NCBI GenBank assembly: GCA_003762715.1
Contig: RIBJ01000038.1
Coordinates: 22,462 to 86,461, forward strand
Direction: 5' to 3'
DNA from: Muribaculaceae bacterium Isolate-104 (HZI)
GTDB lineage: Bacteria; Bacteroidota; Bacteroidia; Bacteroidales; Muribaculaceae
Length of the DNA: 64,000 bases
In this document: positions 27,349 to 36,064 of the stretch, in pieces
Numbering within the stretch: position 1 is the first letter of the stretch
How the letters are laid out: each line of letters starts with the position of its first letter
Notes under the pieces: generated by a model
The model's input: the letters and a program-made list of their open reading frames with translations, nothing else
The model's database searches: none
What the model was told of the DNA's origin: nothing
Translations under genes and position numbers: made by a program

Positions 27349-29286
27349 ATGATAAATATAACTTTTCCAGACAATTCTACACGGCAGTATGAGCCGGGTA
27401 TTACCCCGCTTCAGATAGCTGAAAGTATCAGTCCTCGTCTCGCGCAGGACATACTTGCCGCAAGCGTCAATGGCTGTGAATGGGATATTGCCCGTCCGAT
27501 TCAGGAAGATGCTTCCGTGAAATTTTTCAAATGGGAGGATGCGGAAGGTAAACACGCATTCTGGCACAGTTCGGCTCACCTTCTTGCCGAAGCTCTTCAG
27601 GAACTATATCCCGGAGTGAAATTCGGTATTGGCCCGGCAGTGGAAAATGGATTCTATTATGACATAGACCCGGGTGAGCATACAATAACCGCAGCAGACT
27701 TTTCCAAGATAGAGAAAAAGATGCTTGAGCTCGCAAGGATGAAAAATCCTATTGTGCGCGAAGACATCTCGAAAACCGATGCCCTTGCAATGTTTGGCAA
27801 CAGGGGAGAAGTATATAAATGCGAGCTGATAGACGAACTTGAGGACGGCACAATATCCACTTACACTCAGGGCTCGTTTACCGATTTGTGCCGTGGACCG
27901 CACCTCGCCAACACCTCTCCGATTAAAGCTGTCAAGATAACATCACTTGCAGGCGCATATTGGCGCGGAGACGAAAAACGTCAGCAGCTCGTGAGAGTTT
28001 ACGGCATCACATTCCCGAAGCAGAAAATGCTTGAAGAGTATCTCCAGATGCTTGAAGAAGCAAAAAAACGCGACCACCGCAAACTGGGAAAGGAGATGGA
28101 GCTTTTCGCATTCTCTCAGAATGTCGGTGCCGGTCTTCCTCTGTGGTTGCCCAAAGGCGCCGCTCTGCGCGACCGTCTTGAGCAATTTTTGCGTAAAATA
28201 CAGAAACAGTACGGCTACCAGCAGGTAATCACTCCGCACATAGGCAACAAAATGCTTTATGTTACCTCCGGCCATTACGCCAAGTACGGTAAAGACTCAT
28301 TTCAGCCCATATACACCCCCGAAGAGGGCGAGGAGTATCTGCTCAAGCCGATGAACTGCCCTCATCATTGCGAAATATTCAAGGCATTCCCCCGAAGCTA
28401 CCGCGAACTGCCTTTGCGTCTTGCCGAGTTCGGAACCGTGTACCGCTATGAGCAAAGCGGAGAACTTCACGGACTCACCAGAGTGCGCGGCTTTACGCAG
28501 GACGACGCCCATATATTCTGTACCCCCGACCAAATCAAGGATGAGTTCCTGAAAGTTATGGATATCATATTCTATATCTTCAAGGCTCTTAAATTTGATA
28601 ACTTCGAGGCTCAGATTTCTCTCCGCGACCCCAAAAACAAAGAAAAGTACATAGGTACAGATGAAAACTGGCACCTTGCGGAAACAGCAATCATAGAGGC
28701 TTGTGCTGAAAAAGGACTGAATGCGCGAACCGAACTCGGAGAAGCCGCATTCTACGGTCCCAAACTTGACTTTATGGTGAAGGACGCTATCGGTCGCCGC
28801 TGGCAGCTCGGCACAATCCAGGTCGATTACAACCTTCCGGAACGCTTCCAGCTGGAGTATACCGGTGCCGACAACGCCAAACACCGTCCGGTGATGATTC
28901 ACCGTGCGCCATTCGGCTCCATGGAGCGCTTTGTAGCTGTGCTGCTTGAGCACACCGCCGGCAAATTTCCGTTGTGGCTCGCTCCCGACCAGGCTGTGAT
29001 ACTGCCTATCAGCGAGAAATTCAACGACTACGCTTTTCAGGTGGCAAAGCAGCTTTCAGCTGCGGATGTCAGAGCTACAGTTGATGACAGAAATGAAAAA
29101 ATCGGCAAGAAAATTCGCGACAATGAGCTAAAAAGAATCCCTTATATGCTTATCGTCGGTGAAAAAGAAGCAGAAAATAATGAAGTTTCTGTAAGAAAAC
29201 AGGGCGAAGGTGATAAAGGTACGATGAAAATTACTACCTTTGCAGAAAATTTGGCTAAAGAAGTCGAAGATATGATTAACCAATAA
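27349..29286 (+). CDS. thrS: Threonine-tRNA ligase
   Basis: Charges tRNA-Thr. I chose the ATG at 27349 ([17 protein letters not shown]), where Bacteroides ThrS proteins begin; an in-frame ATG 33 bases upstream gives a poorly conserved extension. Domains in order: TGS (1-62), editing domain with the [12 protein letters not shown] helix (about 70-225), class II core with motif 2 [17 protein letters not shown], zinc ligands in [10 protein letters not shown] and a later His, motif 3 GSMERF, and an anticodon-binding domain (from about 535). All look complete at 645 residues. It heads the thrS-infC-rpmI-rplT operon. Codons end in C more often than in most neighbours, as expected for a highly expressed gene. 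Confidence 0.97.
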   Translation: MINITFPDNSTRQYEPGITPLQIAESISPRLAQDILAASVNGCEWDIARPIQEDASVKFFKWEDAEGKHAFWHSSAHLLAEALQELYPGVKFGIGPAVENGFYYDIDPGEHTITAADFSKIEKKMLELARMKNPIVREDISKTDALAMFGNRGEVYKCELIDELEDGTISTYTQGSFTDLCRGPHLANTSPIKAVKITSLAGAYWRGDEKRQQLVRVYGITFPKQKMLEEYLQMLEEAKKRDHRKLGKEMELFAFSQNVGAGLPLWLPKGAALRDRLEQFLRKIQKQYGYQQVITPHIGNKMLYVTSGHYAKYGKDSFQPIYTPEEGEEYLLKPMNCPHHCEIFKAFPRSYRELPLRLAEFGTVYRYEQSGELHGLTRVRGFTQDDAHIFCTPDQIKDEFLKVMDIIFYIFKALKFDNFEAQISLRDPKNKEKYIGTDENWHLAETAIIEACAEKGLNARTELGEAAFYGPKLDFMVKDAIGRRWQLGTIQVDYNLPERFQLEYTGADNAKHRPVMIHRAPFGSMERFVAVLLEHTAGKFPLWLAPDQAVILPISEKFNDYAFQVAKQLSAADVRATVDDRNEKIGKKIRDNELKRIPYMLIVGEKEAENNEVSVRKQGEGDKGTMKITTFAENLAKEVEDMINQ

Positions 29287-29295
29287 CCCCTCTGA

Positions 29296-29892
29296 ATGGA
29301 GAAAAAACCTTTTGTTCCAGGTCCCCGTCGACCGAATAACTCCGCTAACGGAGCCGCAAGGCGCGGCGACCGTGGCGCCCAAAGCAAAGACCCGTATGCA
29401 ACTAACGAGCGTATCAGAGCTCGCGAAGTCCGTCTTGTAGGCGACAATGTGGAGGCAGGTATCTATACCATTCAGCAGGCACTGAAACTTGCGGAGGAGC
29501 AGGGTCTTGACCTTATCGAGATTTCTCCTACCGCAGAGCCCCCGGTGTGCAAGATTCTGGATTATCAGAAATTCCTTTACCAGCAGAAAAAACGCCAGAA
29601 GGAGCAGAAAGCAAAAGCCACAAAGGTCGTTGTAAAGGAAATCAGATTCGGTCCTCAGACAGATGATCATGACTACAACTTTAAGCTGAAGCATGCTGTT
29701 GGATTCCTTCAGGAAGGCGCAAAAGTAAAAGCTTATGTGTTTTTCAAAGGCCGTTCAATCCTTTTCAAGGAACAGGGTGAAGTTCTACTGTTGAGATTTG
29801 CCAATGACCTTGAAGAGTACGGAAAGGTAGAGCAGATGCCTGTGCTTGAAGGAAAACGAATGATAATCATGCTATCACCAAAGAAAAAATAA
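29296..29892 (+). CDS. infC: Translation initiation factor IF-3
   Basis: Binds the 30S subunit, checks the initiator tRNA-start codon pair and keeps subunits apart. 198 residues. A basic, Asn/Arg-rich N-terminal extension of about 30 residues ([11 protein letters not shown]) precedes the conserved N domain ([17 protein letters not shown]), the Lys-rich linker ([16 protein letters not shown]) and the C domain ([20 protein letters not shown] to the end). The start is an ordinary ATG, not the rare AUU used in E. coli. It follows thrS after nine bases. Confidence 0.96.
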   Translation: MEKKPFVPGPRRPNNSANGAARRGDRGAQSKDPYATNERIRAREVRLVGDNVEAGIYTIQQALKLAEEQGLDLIEISPTAEPPVCKILDYQKFLYQQKKRQKEQKAKATKVVVKEIRFGPQTDDHDYNFKLKHAVGFLQEGAKVKAYVFFKGRSILFKEQGEVLLLRFANDLEEYGKVEQMPVLEGKRMIIMLSPKKK

Positions 29893-29970
29893 AGCATTCA
29901 CGCCAATTGCCGCGAGTTTCGACAGCCGGCGTAGCTCTATAAACACGATAAATTAACAAAACCAACCCAA

Positions 29971-30168
29971 ATGCCAAAGATTAAAACTAATTCCGGTGCC
30001 AAAAAGAGGTTCGCCCTTACCGGATCAGGAAAAATCAAGAGAAAACATGCTTTCAAGAGCCACATTCTCACAAAGAAAACAAAGAAGCAGAAACGCAACC
30101 TCACACACTTCTCTACTGTAGCAAAGTGTGACAAAGGAAACGTTCTCGCCCTTCTCGCTCTCAAATAA
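29971..30168 (+). CDS. rpmI: 50S ribosomal protein L35
   Basis: 65-residue basic protein with the L35 pattern [21 protein letters not shown] at the N-terminus and the [16 protein letters not shown] segment later. It sits between infC and rplT, as in most bacteria. The 78 bases ahead of it hold no other gene. Confidence 0.97.
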   Translation: MPKIKTNSGAKKRFALTGSGKIKRKHAFKSHILTKKTKKQKRNLTHFSTVAKCDKGNVLALLALK

Positions 30169-30283
30169 GCAGCGCTTTTCCGCAATCCAGTTGTAAAACT
30201 CGTGATTTTATAAAAACATTTACTAACCGGATGTTTAGCAAACAAGAGCCTGTGTGCCGCTGACATCCAAAAATCATCAAACA
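30169..30283 (+). other. rpmI-rplT spacer with possible RNA structure
   Basis: This 115-base spacer is long for a ribosomal operon. AAACAT (30213-30218) can pair with ATGTTT (30230-30235), or alternatively GGATGT with ACATCC further on (30264-30269), giving two exclusive folds. It could be an L20-type autoregulatory leader, but I cannot match a known leader family. Confidence 0.25.
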
Positions 30284-30634
30284 ATGCCAAGATCAGTAAA
30301 TCATGTAGCTTCAAGAGCTCGTAGAAAGAAAATCTTAAAACTCACCCGCGGATACTTCGGCTGTCGCCGTAACGTGTGGACCGTTGCCAAGAACACCTGG
30401 GAAAAAGGTCTTACATACGCTTACCGTGACCGTAAGGATAAAAAGCGCAACTTCCGCGCTCTTTGGATTCAGCGAATCAATGCCGCTGCTCGCCTTGAAG
30501 ATCTCAGCTATTCCAAGCTGATGGGTCTTATCCACAAGTCAGGCATCGAAATCAACCGTAAGGTTCTCGCTGACCTTGCTCTTAACAACCCCGCAGCATT
30601 CAAAGCTATTGTTGACAAGGTTAAAAACGCCTGA
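30284..30634 (+). CDS. rplT: 50S ribosomal protein L20
   Basis: 116 residues from the ATG at 30284 ([18 protein letters not shown]), the universal L20 N-terminus; an ATG 30 bases upstream in the same frame is not conserved. [12 protein letters not shown] and [19 protein letters not shown] are typical of the family. L20 is an early assembly protein of the 50S subunit and in several bacteria represses its own operon. A strong terminator follows. Confidence 0.97.
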   Translation: MPRSVNHVASRARRKKILKLTRGYFGCRRNVWTVAKNTWEKGLTYAYRDRKDKKRNFRALWIQRINAAARLEDLSYSKLMGLIHKSGIEINRKVLADLALNNPAAFKAIVDKVKNA

Positions 30635-30660
30635 GCAACCGAGCTTTAAATAAAGAACAG

Positions 30661-30701
30661 TCATCCGGCAGGACAAACTTCTGCCGGATGATTTTTTTTT
30701 G
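30661..30701 (+). terminator. Terminator of the thrS-infC-rpmI-rplT operon
   Basis: Perfect 11-base stem TCATCCGGCAG (30661-30671) with CTGCCGGATGA (30681-30691), a nine-base loop and nine T. Confidence 0.92.
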
Positions 30702-30739
30702 TTCATACCGACTGTGGTAAAAAATATTTTCGAAATTGC

Positions 30740-30771
30740 TTGTACGATTTAAATTTTTGTTGTTACCTTTG
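30740..30771 (+). promoter_or_regulatory. Promoter for the TraB/GumN-ABC-GntR operon
   Basis: TTG (30740-30742), 21 bases, TACCTTTG (30764-30771), followed by GC. The ATG chosen for the first gene lies 39 bases downstream. Confidence 0.65.
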
Positions 30772-30809
30772 CGGTGTTGTACATGTGTACAACACTAAAA
30801 CTATGTCGA

Positions 30810-31685
30810 ATGAAAAAACTTATGTTATGTGCGGCATTGTTTGCCGCAAATTTTGGAATGCAGGCTCAATTGCTATGGAAAGTATCTGCCCCGGGTTCTG
30901 ACAAAGATTCTTATATTGTCGGCACCCATCACCTTGCCCCGCAAGGTATGATTGACAGTATTCCCGGATTGCAGGAGGCGATTAAAGATATTGATGCTGT
31001 TTACGGTGAGGTGGACATGACAACAATGACGCCTGAGGTACAACAAAAAGCCATGTCTATTATGATGGCGCCGACCGACAGCACTCTGAATAAAGTTCTT
31101 ACCAAAGAGCAGTATGACTCGGTAGGTGCGGTTATAGACAAATATTTTCAGGGAATGGCTAATGTAGACCAGCTTGCTATAATGAAGCCTGCTGCCATAT
31201 CAACACAGATTGCCTTGATGCAAAACATGGCTGCTTTTCCGGGATTTAACCCCGCAGAACAGTTTGATTCTAAAATACAGCAGCAGGCTAAGATTCTCGG
31301 CAAACAGACATGTGGATTTGAAACGATGGATTTTCAGCTCGGACTCTTGTATGGGGATGCCATTGGCGAGCAGGCAGAATCGCTTATGAAAGCTGTTAGA
31401 AATGATGAAAAATCATTGGAGATGAGCAAAAAGTTGTCTCAGGCGTATATTGCCGGCAATCTGGATGCCATGTTGGAGATTATGACAGATGAAGAGCTCG
31501 GAATGGACGAAGAGGGTATAAAAAAACTGATTACAGACCGTAATGAAAACTGGGTGGCGCTTCTGAAAACTCTGGTGCCTGAAAAATCTGTGCTTGTTGC
31601 TGTCGGAGCAGGACATTTGCCCGGAGAAAAAGGCATTTTGTCACTCCTTAAGGATCTCGGATTTACTGTAACGCCTGTCAGATAA
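30810..31685 (+). CDS. TraB/GumN family secreted protein
   Basis: 291 residues from the ATG at 30810 (MKKLMLCAAL); the in-frame ATG 36 bases upstream would put charged residues ahead of the signal peptide. Signal cleavage is probably after MQAQ (residue 20). The paired GxxH motifs of the family are present: VGTHHLAPQG near residue 37 and VGAGHLPGEKG near 265, with a conserved Glu in VYGEVDM. Such motifs are proposed metal sites of erythromycin-esterase/Tiki-like metalloproteases. The role of this gene in an ABC transporter operon is not known. Confidence 0.88.
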   Translation: MKKLMLCAALFAANFGMQAQLLWKVSAPGSDKDSYIVGTHHLAPQGMIDSIPGLQEAIKDIDAVYGEVDMTTMTPEVQQKAMSIMMAPTDSTLNKVLTKEQYDSVGAVIDKYFQGMANVDQLAIMKPAAISTQIALMQNMAAFPGFNPAEQFDSKIQQQAKILGKQTCGFETMDFQLGLLYGDAIGEQAESLMKAVRNDEKSLEMSKKLSQAYIAGNLDAMLEIMTDEELGMDEEGIKKLITDRNENWVALLKTLVPEKSVLVAVGAGHLPGEKGILSLLKDLGFTVTPVR

Positions 31686-31706
31686 CAGTTTATAATAATT
31701 ATAAGT

Positions 31707-32546
31707 ATGATTACACTCAAAGATGTTTCTTACCGTTATCATTCCGGAACAGAGGCGCTGGCTCATGTAAATATATCTGTTCCGGAGGGTATTCATCTTC
31801 TGTTGGGAGAGAACGGCGCCGGAAAAACGACATTGCTTCATATAATAGCAGGACTGCTGTTCCCGACAGAAGGGACATGCGAGGTTGACGGTGAAAAGAC
31901 TAGGCACAGAAATCCGTCGGTATTGTCAAAAGTATTTTTGCTTGCAGACAATTTCACATTTCCGCAGCCTACAGTCAGAATGTTTGCAAAATATCACTCT
32001 GTATTTTATCCGAATTTTGATGAGTCTCTGTTCTATGAAAATCTAAATGCTTTCGGACTCTCAGGCAATGAACCGTTCAAGGCGCTTTCGCTGGGCAACA
32101 AACGTAAATCATTGTTGGCGTATTCATTGGCGCTCGGTACTGAAGTGTTGCTGCTTGACGAGCCTGTAAACGGTCTTGACTTGAATTCCAAACAGATTCT
32201 GAGACGAATGATAGCCGGGAGCATGACCGACAGCCGCACAATAATTGTGTCGACTCACACTGTAAGCGACCTCGAGACATTGTTTGACGGAGTGATAATG
32301 TTGCGTCGCAGCGAGATGATTCTTGCCGCATCAACGAGCGACATTCAGAAAAAATTGACATTCAAAAAATCGACGGTACCGCCGGTAGATGCCATTTTCT
32401 ATACTCAGGCAGCAGGGGCATTTCATTCGATAGTGCCTGCTGACGCTGACAATGAGTCGGATGTAGACTTTGTGCTGTTGTATTTCGCTATGCAGGGACA
32501 ACAGTCGAAAAATGTTTTGAATCTTATAAATAATCAAGAACCATGA
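31707..32546 (+). CDS. ABC transporter ATP-binding protein (YtrB-like)
   Basis: 279 residues. Walker A GENGAGKT (34-41), a degenerate signature LSLGNKRK (127-134) in place of LSGGQ, Walker B VLLLDEPVNGLD and a switch His in VSTHTVSDLE. The Q-loop Gln is not obvious (FLLADNFTFPQP). The last 70 residues are a specific C-terminal extension. It overlaps the permease gene by four bases and a GntR regulator follows, so this is the general plan of YtrA-regulated exporters. The substrate is unknown. Confidence 0.9.
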   Translation: MITLKDVSYRYHSGTEALAHVNISVPEGIHLLLGENGAGKTTLLHIIAGLLFPTEGTCEVDGEKTRHRNPSVLSKVFLLADNFTFPQPTVRMFAKYHSVFYPNFDESLFYENLNAFGLSGNEPFKALSLGNKRKSLLAYSLALGTEVLLLDEPVNGLDLNSKQILRRMIAGSMTDSRTIIVSTHTVSDLETLFDGVIMLRRSEMILAASTSDIQKKLTFKKSTVPPVDAIFYTQAAGAFHSIVPADADNESDVDFVLLYFAMQGQQSKNVLNLINNQEP

Positions 32547-33325
32547 CTTGTATGACTAATACAGACAATTTTTCATTTGCCCGCGTCATGGCTTATGGAA
32601 ATATATATTCTCCGTGGATAAAGAGACAACTGGTGTTTACCCCGCTTATATCGCTGGCGGTAGTTATGATAAACATTATGTTGGGATTTTATTCCTTCGG
32701 ATTGCCTTTCATTGGGCTGGTGTCGTTTATTCCGGCATTTATGGTATACTTCGGGGCGCTTGTCTTTGCTGTAGGCACAGACCCGGCTATAGAAACCATG
32801 CTGCCGGTAAAATGGTCTGAAAAAGCTTTGTTTGTAACCGTTTACGCGCTTGTGGTAATACCACTTTGTGTAAATCTCCCTCAGCTTATAGTGGAAGTAG
32901 TGGTCAGACCCGCCGGAGGAGAGCTATTTGACTCGAATATCTATATCAACACACGAAATATGACATTCGGGTCATTTAATACCTGTCTGTCATATGTACA
33001 GCAGCTTGTGCCGGCATCTGTGTGCCTTGCTACAATTATGAGCCTTACATCCAAACGGATAGTAATGCCGGTGGTATGGACAATAGTTTCTTTGGTAGCG
33101 TTGTCGATCTTCGGCGCTATATGTGGCATTTTAGGGGTGTTTAAATACGGAATCGGTAAGATAGAGACACTTGCCGAGAGCCAATCGGCAAATCCGACTG
33201 TATTTATAAATGCGCTTATGTCAGAGATGCAGCCGTATATGATGATACTCATGGGGGTGTGCGTTATCGCAATAGCTGTGTTTGTATGGCTTACATGCCG
33301 TAGTATCAAAACTCGTCAGCTGTAA
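32543..33325 (+). CDS. ABC transporter membrane subunit
   Basis: 260 residues with six hydrophobic helices (roughly residues 32-52, 58-78, 96-116, 150-168, 178-200, 230-252). No named permease family is recognised, but the ATGA overlap with the ATPase gene ties it to that subunit. A second ATG nine bases downstream is an equally good start. Export of a peptide or lipid-active compound is a common role for such two-gene systems; here that is only inference. Confidence 0.8.
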   Translation: MTCMTNTDNFSFARVMAYGNIYSPWIKRQLVFTPLISLAVVMINIMLGFYSFGLPFIGLVSFIPAFMVYFGALVFAVGTDPAIETMLPVKWSEKALFVTVYALVVIPLCVNLPQLIVEVVVRPAGGELFDSNIYINTRNMTFGSFNTCLSYVQQLVPASVCLATIMSLTSKRIVMPVVWTIVSLVALSIFGAICGILGVFKYGIGKIETLAESQSANPTVFINALMSEMQPYMMILMGVCVIAIAVFVWLTCRSIKTRQL

Positions 33326-33335
33326 CAGGAGTACT

Positions 33336-33707
33336 ATGGAGTTTAAGCAAGACCGTCCTATATACCGGCAGATTGTAGACTACTGTTTTGTCTGCATTTT
33401 ATCAGGGGAGTGGCTTGAGGGCGAGCGGGTGCGCAGTGTACGCGAGATGTCCATAGACATGAGTGTAAACACGCACACTGTTCTTAAGGCGTATGATTAT
33501 TTGCAGGCACATGGCATAATAGAGGTGCGCAGGGGCATGGGATACTATTTGTGCCTTGATGCAAGAACCAAGGTAAACATGACAAGGAAAGAGGAGTTTT
33601 TCAGCAGTTCGGCTCCGGATCTGTTCAGACAGATGAACCTTCTCGGAATCAGCGAAGAGGATTTGATTAAAGCCTATAGGGAATTTCAGAACACTAAACA
33701 GGCATGA
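33336..33707 (+). CDS. GntR-family regulator, YtrA-like
   Basis: 123 residues from the ATG at 33336. An N-terminal winged helix (RPIYRQIVDYCFVCILSGEW, then RVRSVREMSIDMSVNTHTVLKAYDYL, and the wing GIIEVRRGMGYYL) is followed by only a short 45-residue helical tail, as in the YtrA subfamily. Such proteins repress the ABC operon they belong to until an antibiotic or envelope stress appears. In most YtrA operons the regulator is first; here it is last. It ends 14 bases inside the convergent Usp gene. Confidence 0.88.
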   Translation: MEFKQDRPIYRQIVDYCFVCILSGEWLEGERVRSVREMSIDMSVNTHTVLKAYDYLQAHGIIEVRRGMGYYLCLDARTKVNMTRKEEFFSSSAPDLFRQMNLLGISEEDLIKAYREFQNTKQA

Positions 33708-34809
33708 CCATCATCGGAATATCCGCTCTAAAGAGAAGCCTGTGAGCCAGACCCGGATTGAACAGACGAGAAAAAATGTTTCTCTTTTTGTTCGGCACAA
33801 CAATCAGGTCGATATGGTTGCTACAGATGTATTCCTTGAATTGGATTTCCGCCTCTTTATGGTTAAACATGCAGATGCTGAAGTCAAAGTTCGGATAATG
33901 ATTCTGACAATAGCGCTGAAGAGCATTGAATGGAGCGGTGGTATCGCCACCGCTCTGTTTTTTTGAAGGAATGTTTGCCAGAGTTATACTGGCGCTGTTG
34001 CCTGACATCATGCGGGCAAACCTGTCAAGAGCAATGATGTCTTCCTGGTCAAGAGTGCAAAAAAACACTACTTTCCTGATATCTTTGAGATCTCCGATAT
34101 GAGTGTCGGCAGGTACTGTGAATACCGGATAACGACATGTATCAAGAACTTCTGCTGTAACACTGCCTACCAGCTCGCGCTCTTTGGTGTCGGCACCTCT
34201 GGTACCCATGACTATCAGTGTGGGGTTTATTTGTCTTGCATAACCGGCAATTACCTCCTCCGGGATTCCTTCGCTCACTTGACTGCTGAACTTTACCGGA
34301 GGCAATTCGCCATTTTTTATACGGTTTTTTAAAGACAGGCAAAGGCTATTCATGTTTGATGTCGATTCTTTTTCCAGCCGTTCTCTTATTTCGCTGTTTG
34401 CGACTTCATAATTCAGAGAGTCGCTCAGTTGTAATGAACCGGGTAAGGATGGGTCGACAAAGGAATTTAAAAGAGTAATGTCTGTTTTCAGACTTTTAGC
34501 GAGGAGAAAGGCAAGGTCGCAGGCATGCAGCGAGTATGGGGAAAAATCTACCGGAACCAGAATTGTATGTCGGGAATTGTTTTTGCCGACATTTTCTCCA
34601 GACACAAAAATATCCGTATTCTCTATTACTCTGAGTGCAAGCGGAAGGTCGCGCTCTTTTATTCTCACTCTTACACCGGATGCTACAACCGGGTTGGTGA
34701 GATTGACATTTTGAAGCGAGGCTTCAACTCCTTCGCTTTCAAGAAGAGTTTTCAACTCCACAGCTCTTTCGTAGGTGTGGATTGCTACAGTAATAAGTCG
34801 GTCTTCCAT
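33694..34809 (-). CDS. DUF2007 - universal stress protein (two Usp domains) fusion
   Basis: 371 residues. Residues 1-68 resemble DUF2007, a small ACT-like signalling domain (VAIHTYERAVELKTLLESEG). Residues 80-230 are a first Usp domain starting HTILVPVDFSPYS and holding the ATP-binding pattern G-2x-G-9x-G-S intact (Gly202 to Ser216, MGTRGADTKERELVGS). Residues 245-371 are a second Usp domain (RKVVFFCTLDQED to MMVMPV) whose glycine pattern is missing, so only the first half is likely to bind ATP. It runs convergent with the GntR gene and overlaps it by 14 bases. Confidence 0.83.
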   Translation of the reverse strand: MEDRLITVAIHTYERAVELKTLLESEGVEASLQNVNLTNPVVASGVRVRIKERDLPLALRVIENTDIFVSGENVGKNNSRHTILVPVDFSPYSLHACDLAFLLAKSLKTDITLLNSFVDPSLPGSLQLSDSLNYEVANSEIRERLEKESTSNMNSLCLSLKNRIKNGELPPVKFSSQVSEGIPEEVIAGYARQINPTLIVMGTRGADTKERELVGSVTAEVLDTCRYPVFTVPADTHIGDLKDIRKVVFFCTLDQEDIIALDRFARMMSGNSASITLANIPSKKQSGGDTTAPFNALQRYCQNHYPNFDFSICMFNHKEAEIQFKEYICSNHIDLIVVPNKKRNIFSRLFNPGLAHRLLFRADIPMMVMPV

Positions 34810-34889
34810 AGTGTCAGAAGTTTCCTCGCGGAGAGTTATACAATGAAAGAAGGAGAGAGGATGAATGAGAAATTGTTACTTAAAGTTTT

Positions 34890-35150
34890 TTATTCTTTGC
34901 CTTCCTGTTCTTTAAGGATTTCAACAGCCATATCGTATATGGTCGTATCGTCGAGCACAACTATGCCGCCGTCGGGCCCCGGCTCGATATGAACACCGCA
35001 GTTCTTTCCGAATTCGTAATTGCTGCCGCCGAAATAGTTTCTGACAGTCTGTACTGTGATATTGAGCTTGTCGGCAATCTGGTGAGTGGCACCATCAGGC
35101 AAACTGTCTTTTAAGCGGCGGAGGTCGTTGAATGAAATAGTCTTAGCCAT
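34890..35150 (-). CDS. Small helix-turn-helix DNA-binding protein
   Basis: 86 residues. The N-terminal half reads as a helix-turn-helix: LRRLKDSLPDGATHQIADKL then NITVQTVRNYFGGSNYEFG. The C-terminal half (GIVVLDDTTIYDMAVEILKEQ) is a short strand-helix. I recognise it only as a conserved-looking Bacteroidetes protein without a named function. It lies between the Bat operon and the Usp gene with its own 125-base upstream region. A regulatory role for either neighbour is inference. Confidence 0.75.
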   Translation of the reverse strand: MAKTISFNDLRRLKDSLPDGATHQIADKLNITVQTVRNYFGGSNYEFGKNCGVHIEPGPDGGIVVLDDTTIYDMAVEILKEQEGKE

Positions 35151-35275
35151 GATACTATGAGTTTAAAGGGTTAGTAATTCAATTAAAAATGTTTGTGGAG
35201 TTAAATGTATCGCTTATTTATGAAGTAACCAAATATTTGCTACAAAACCTTTACATGTTTTACAACATATAATTG

Positions 35276-36064
35276 TCATATTCGTTCTATATCACTTGAT
35301 TTAATCCAGGCTCTATGGTTATTGTCTATCTGAACATCAAGCCATTTCAACCCGGTTGAATCGTTTTGAACAGATATGGAATCTAAAATTTCAAGTTTGG
35401 TGCCTTCATGCAGCAGCATCGCTTCTTCCTGACGGTTTTTCGGCTCACGGGGAGATGTGCTCAACAATGCAGAGGGGGATATGATAATAGCGAAATCTGG
35501 ATTTGATGCGATTTTTGCGCCTCTGACAGCAAGCACTCCGGCTGCGACACAGGCAAGCAGCATGAGTATGGCTCCAAAGAATCCACACTTGCGTATGCCT
35601 ATGTTTGTGGAAAAAATATATAAGGTAATGCAGCCGATGCATATAAGGAACAGACTTAGAGCCAGCCACGCATATGTATTGCTGGAGGTGAGAGTCGCGG
35701 CTTTGTCAAAACTATTGCTCATGAAAGACCCTCTTTCTCCTTGCCGGTCAAATATTCTGGAGTTTACAAACTGCAGATTTGTTTTTGCAGATTTGTCGGC
35801 AGGGTTGATTCTCAGAGCTCTTTCATAGGCAACGATAGCTTTGCCTGTCAAGCCCATGCGGTAATAACAGTTTCCGAGATTGTAGTACAGGGTAGCGGAT
35901 GTGCCATGTTCGGTCATCTCCTGACGGTATAGTTCGGCGGCAAGCTCAAAATTATCGGCAGAGTAGGCTGAGTCAGCTCTCTGGTCAAGAGTTCCGGCTT
36001 TAGCAAACGGTGTGCCGGAAAAACCGAGTATAGCTATTATAACGTATTTAATCAACTTGCTCAT
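35276..36064 (-). CDS. batE: BatE-like TPR protein with C-terminal SH3-like domain
   Basis: 262 residues. Signal peptide (cleavage near FAKA, residue 23), two TPR units (about 27-95, with ATLYYNLGNCYYRMGLTGKA and ALRINPADKSAKTNL), two membrane helices (about 130-150 and 158-178) and an SH3-like tail (LLHEGTKLEILDSI). This is the last gene of the Bat operon, overlapping batD by four bases. The Bat proteins were linked to oxygen tolerance in Bacteroides fragilis; the biochemical role is still unclear. Confidence 0.85.
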   Translation of the reverse strand: MSKLIKYVIIAILGFSGTPFAKAGTLDQRADSAYSADNFELAAELYRQEMTEHGTSATLYYNLGNCYYRMGLTGKAIVAYERALRINPADKSAKTNLQFVNSRIFDRQGERGSFMSNSFDKAATLTSSNTYAWLALSLFLICIGCITLYIFSTNIGIRKCGFFGAILMLLACVAAGVLAVRGAKIASNPDFAIIISPSALLSTSPREPKNRQEEAMLLHEGTKLEILDSISVQNDSTGLKWLDVQIDNNHRAWIKSSDIERI

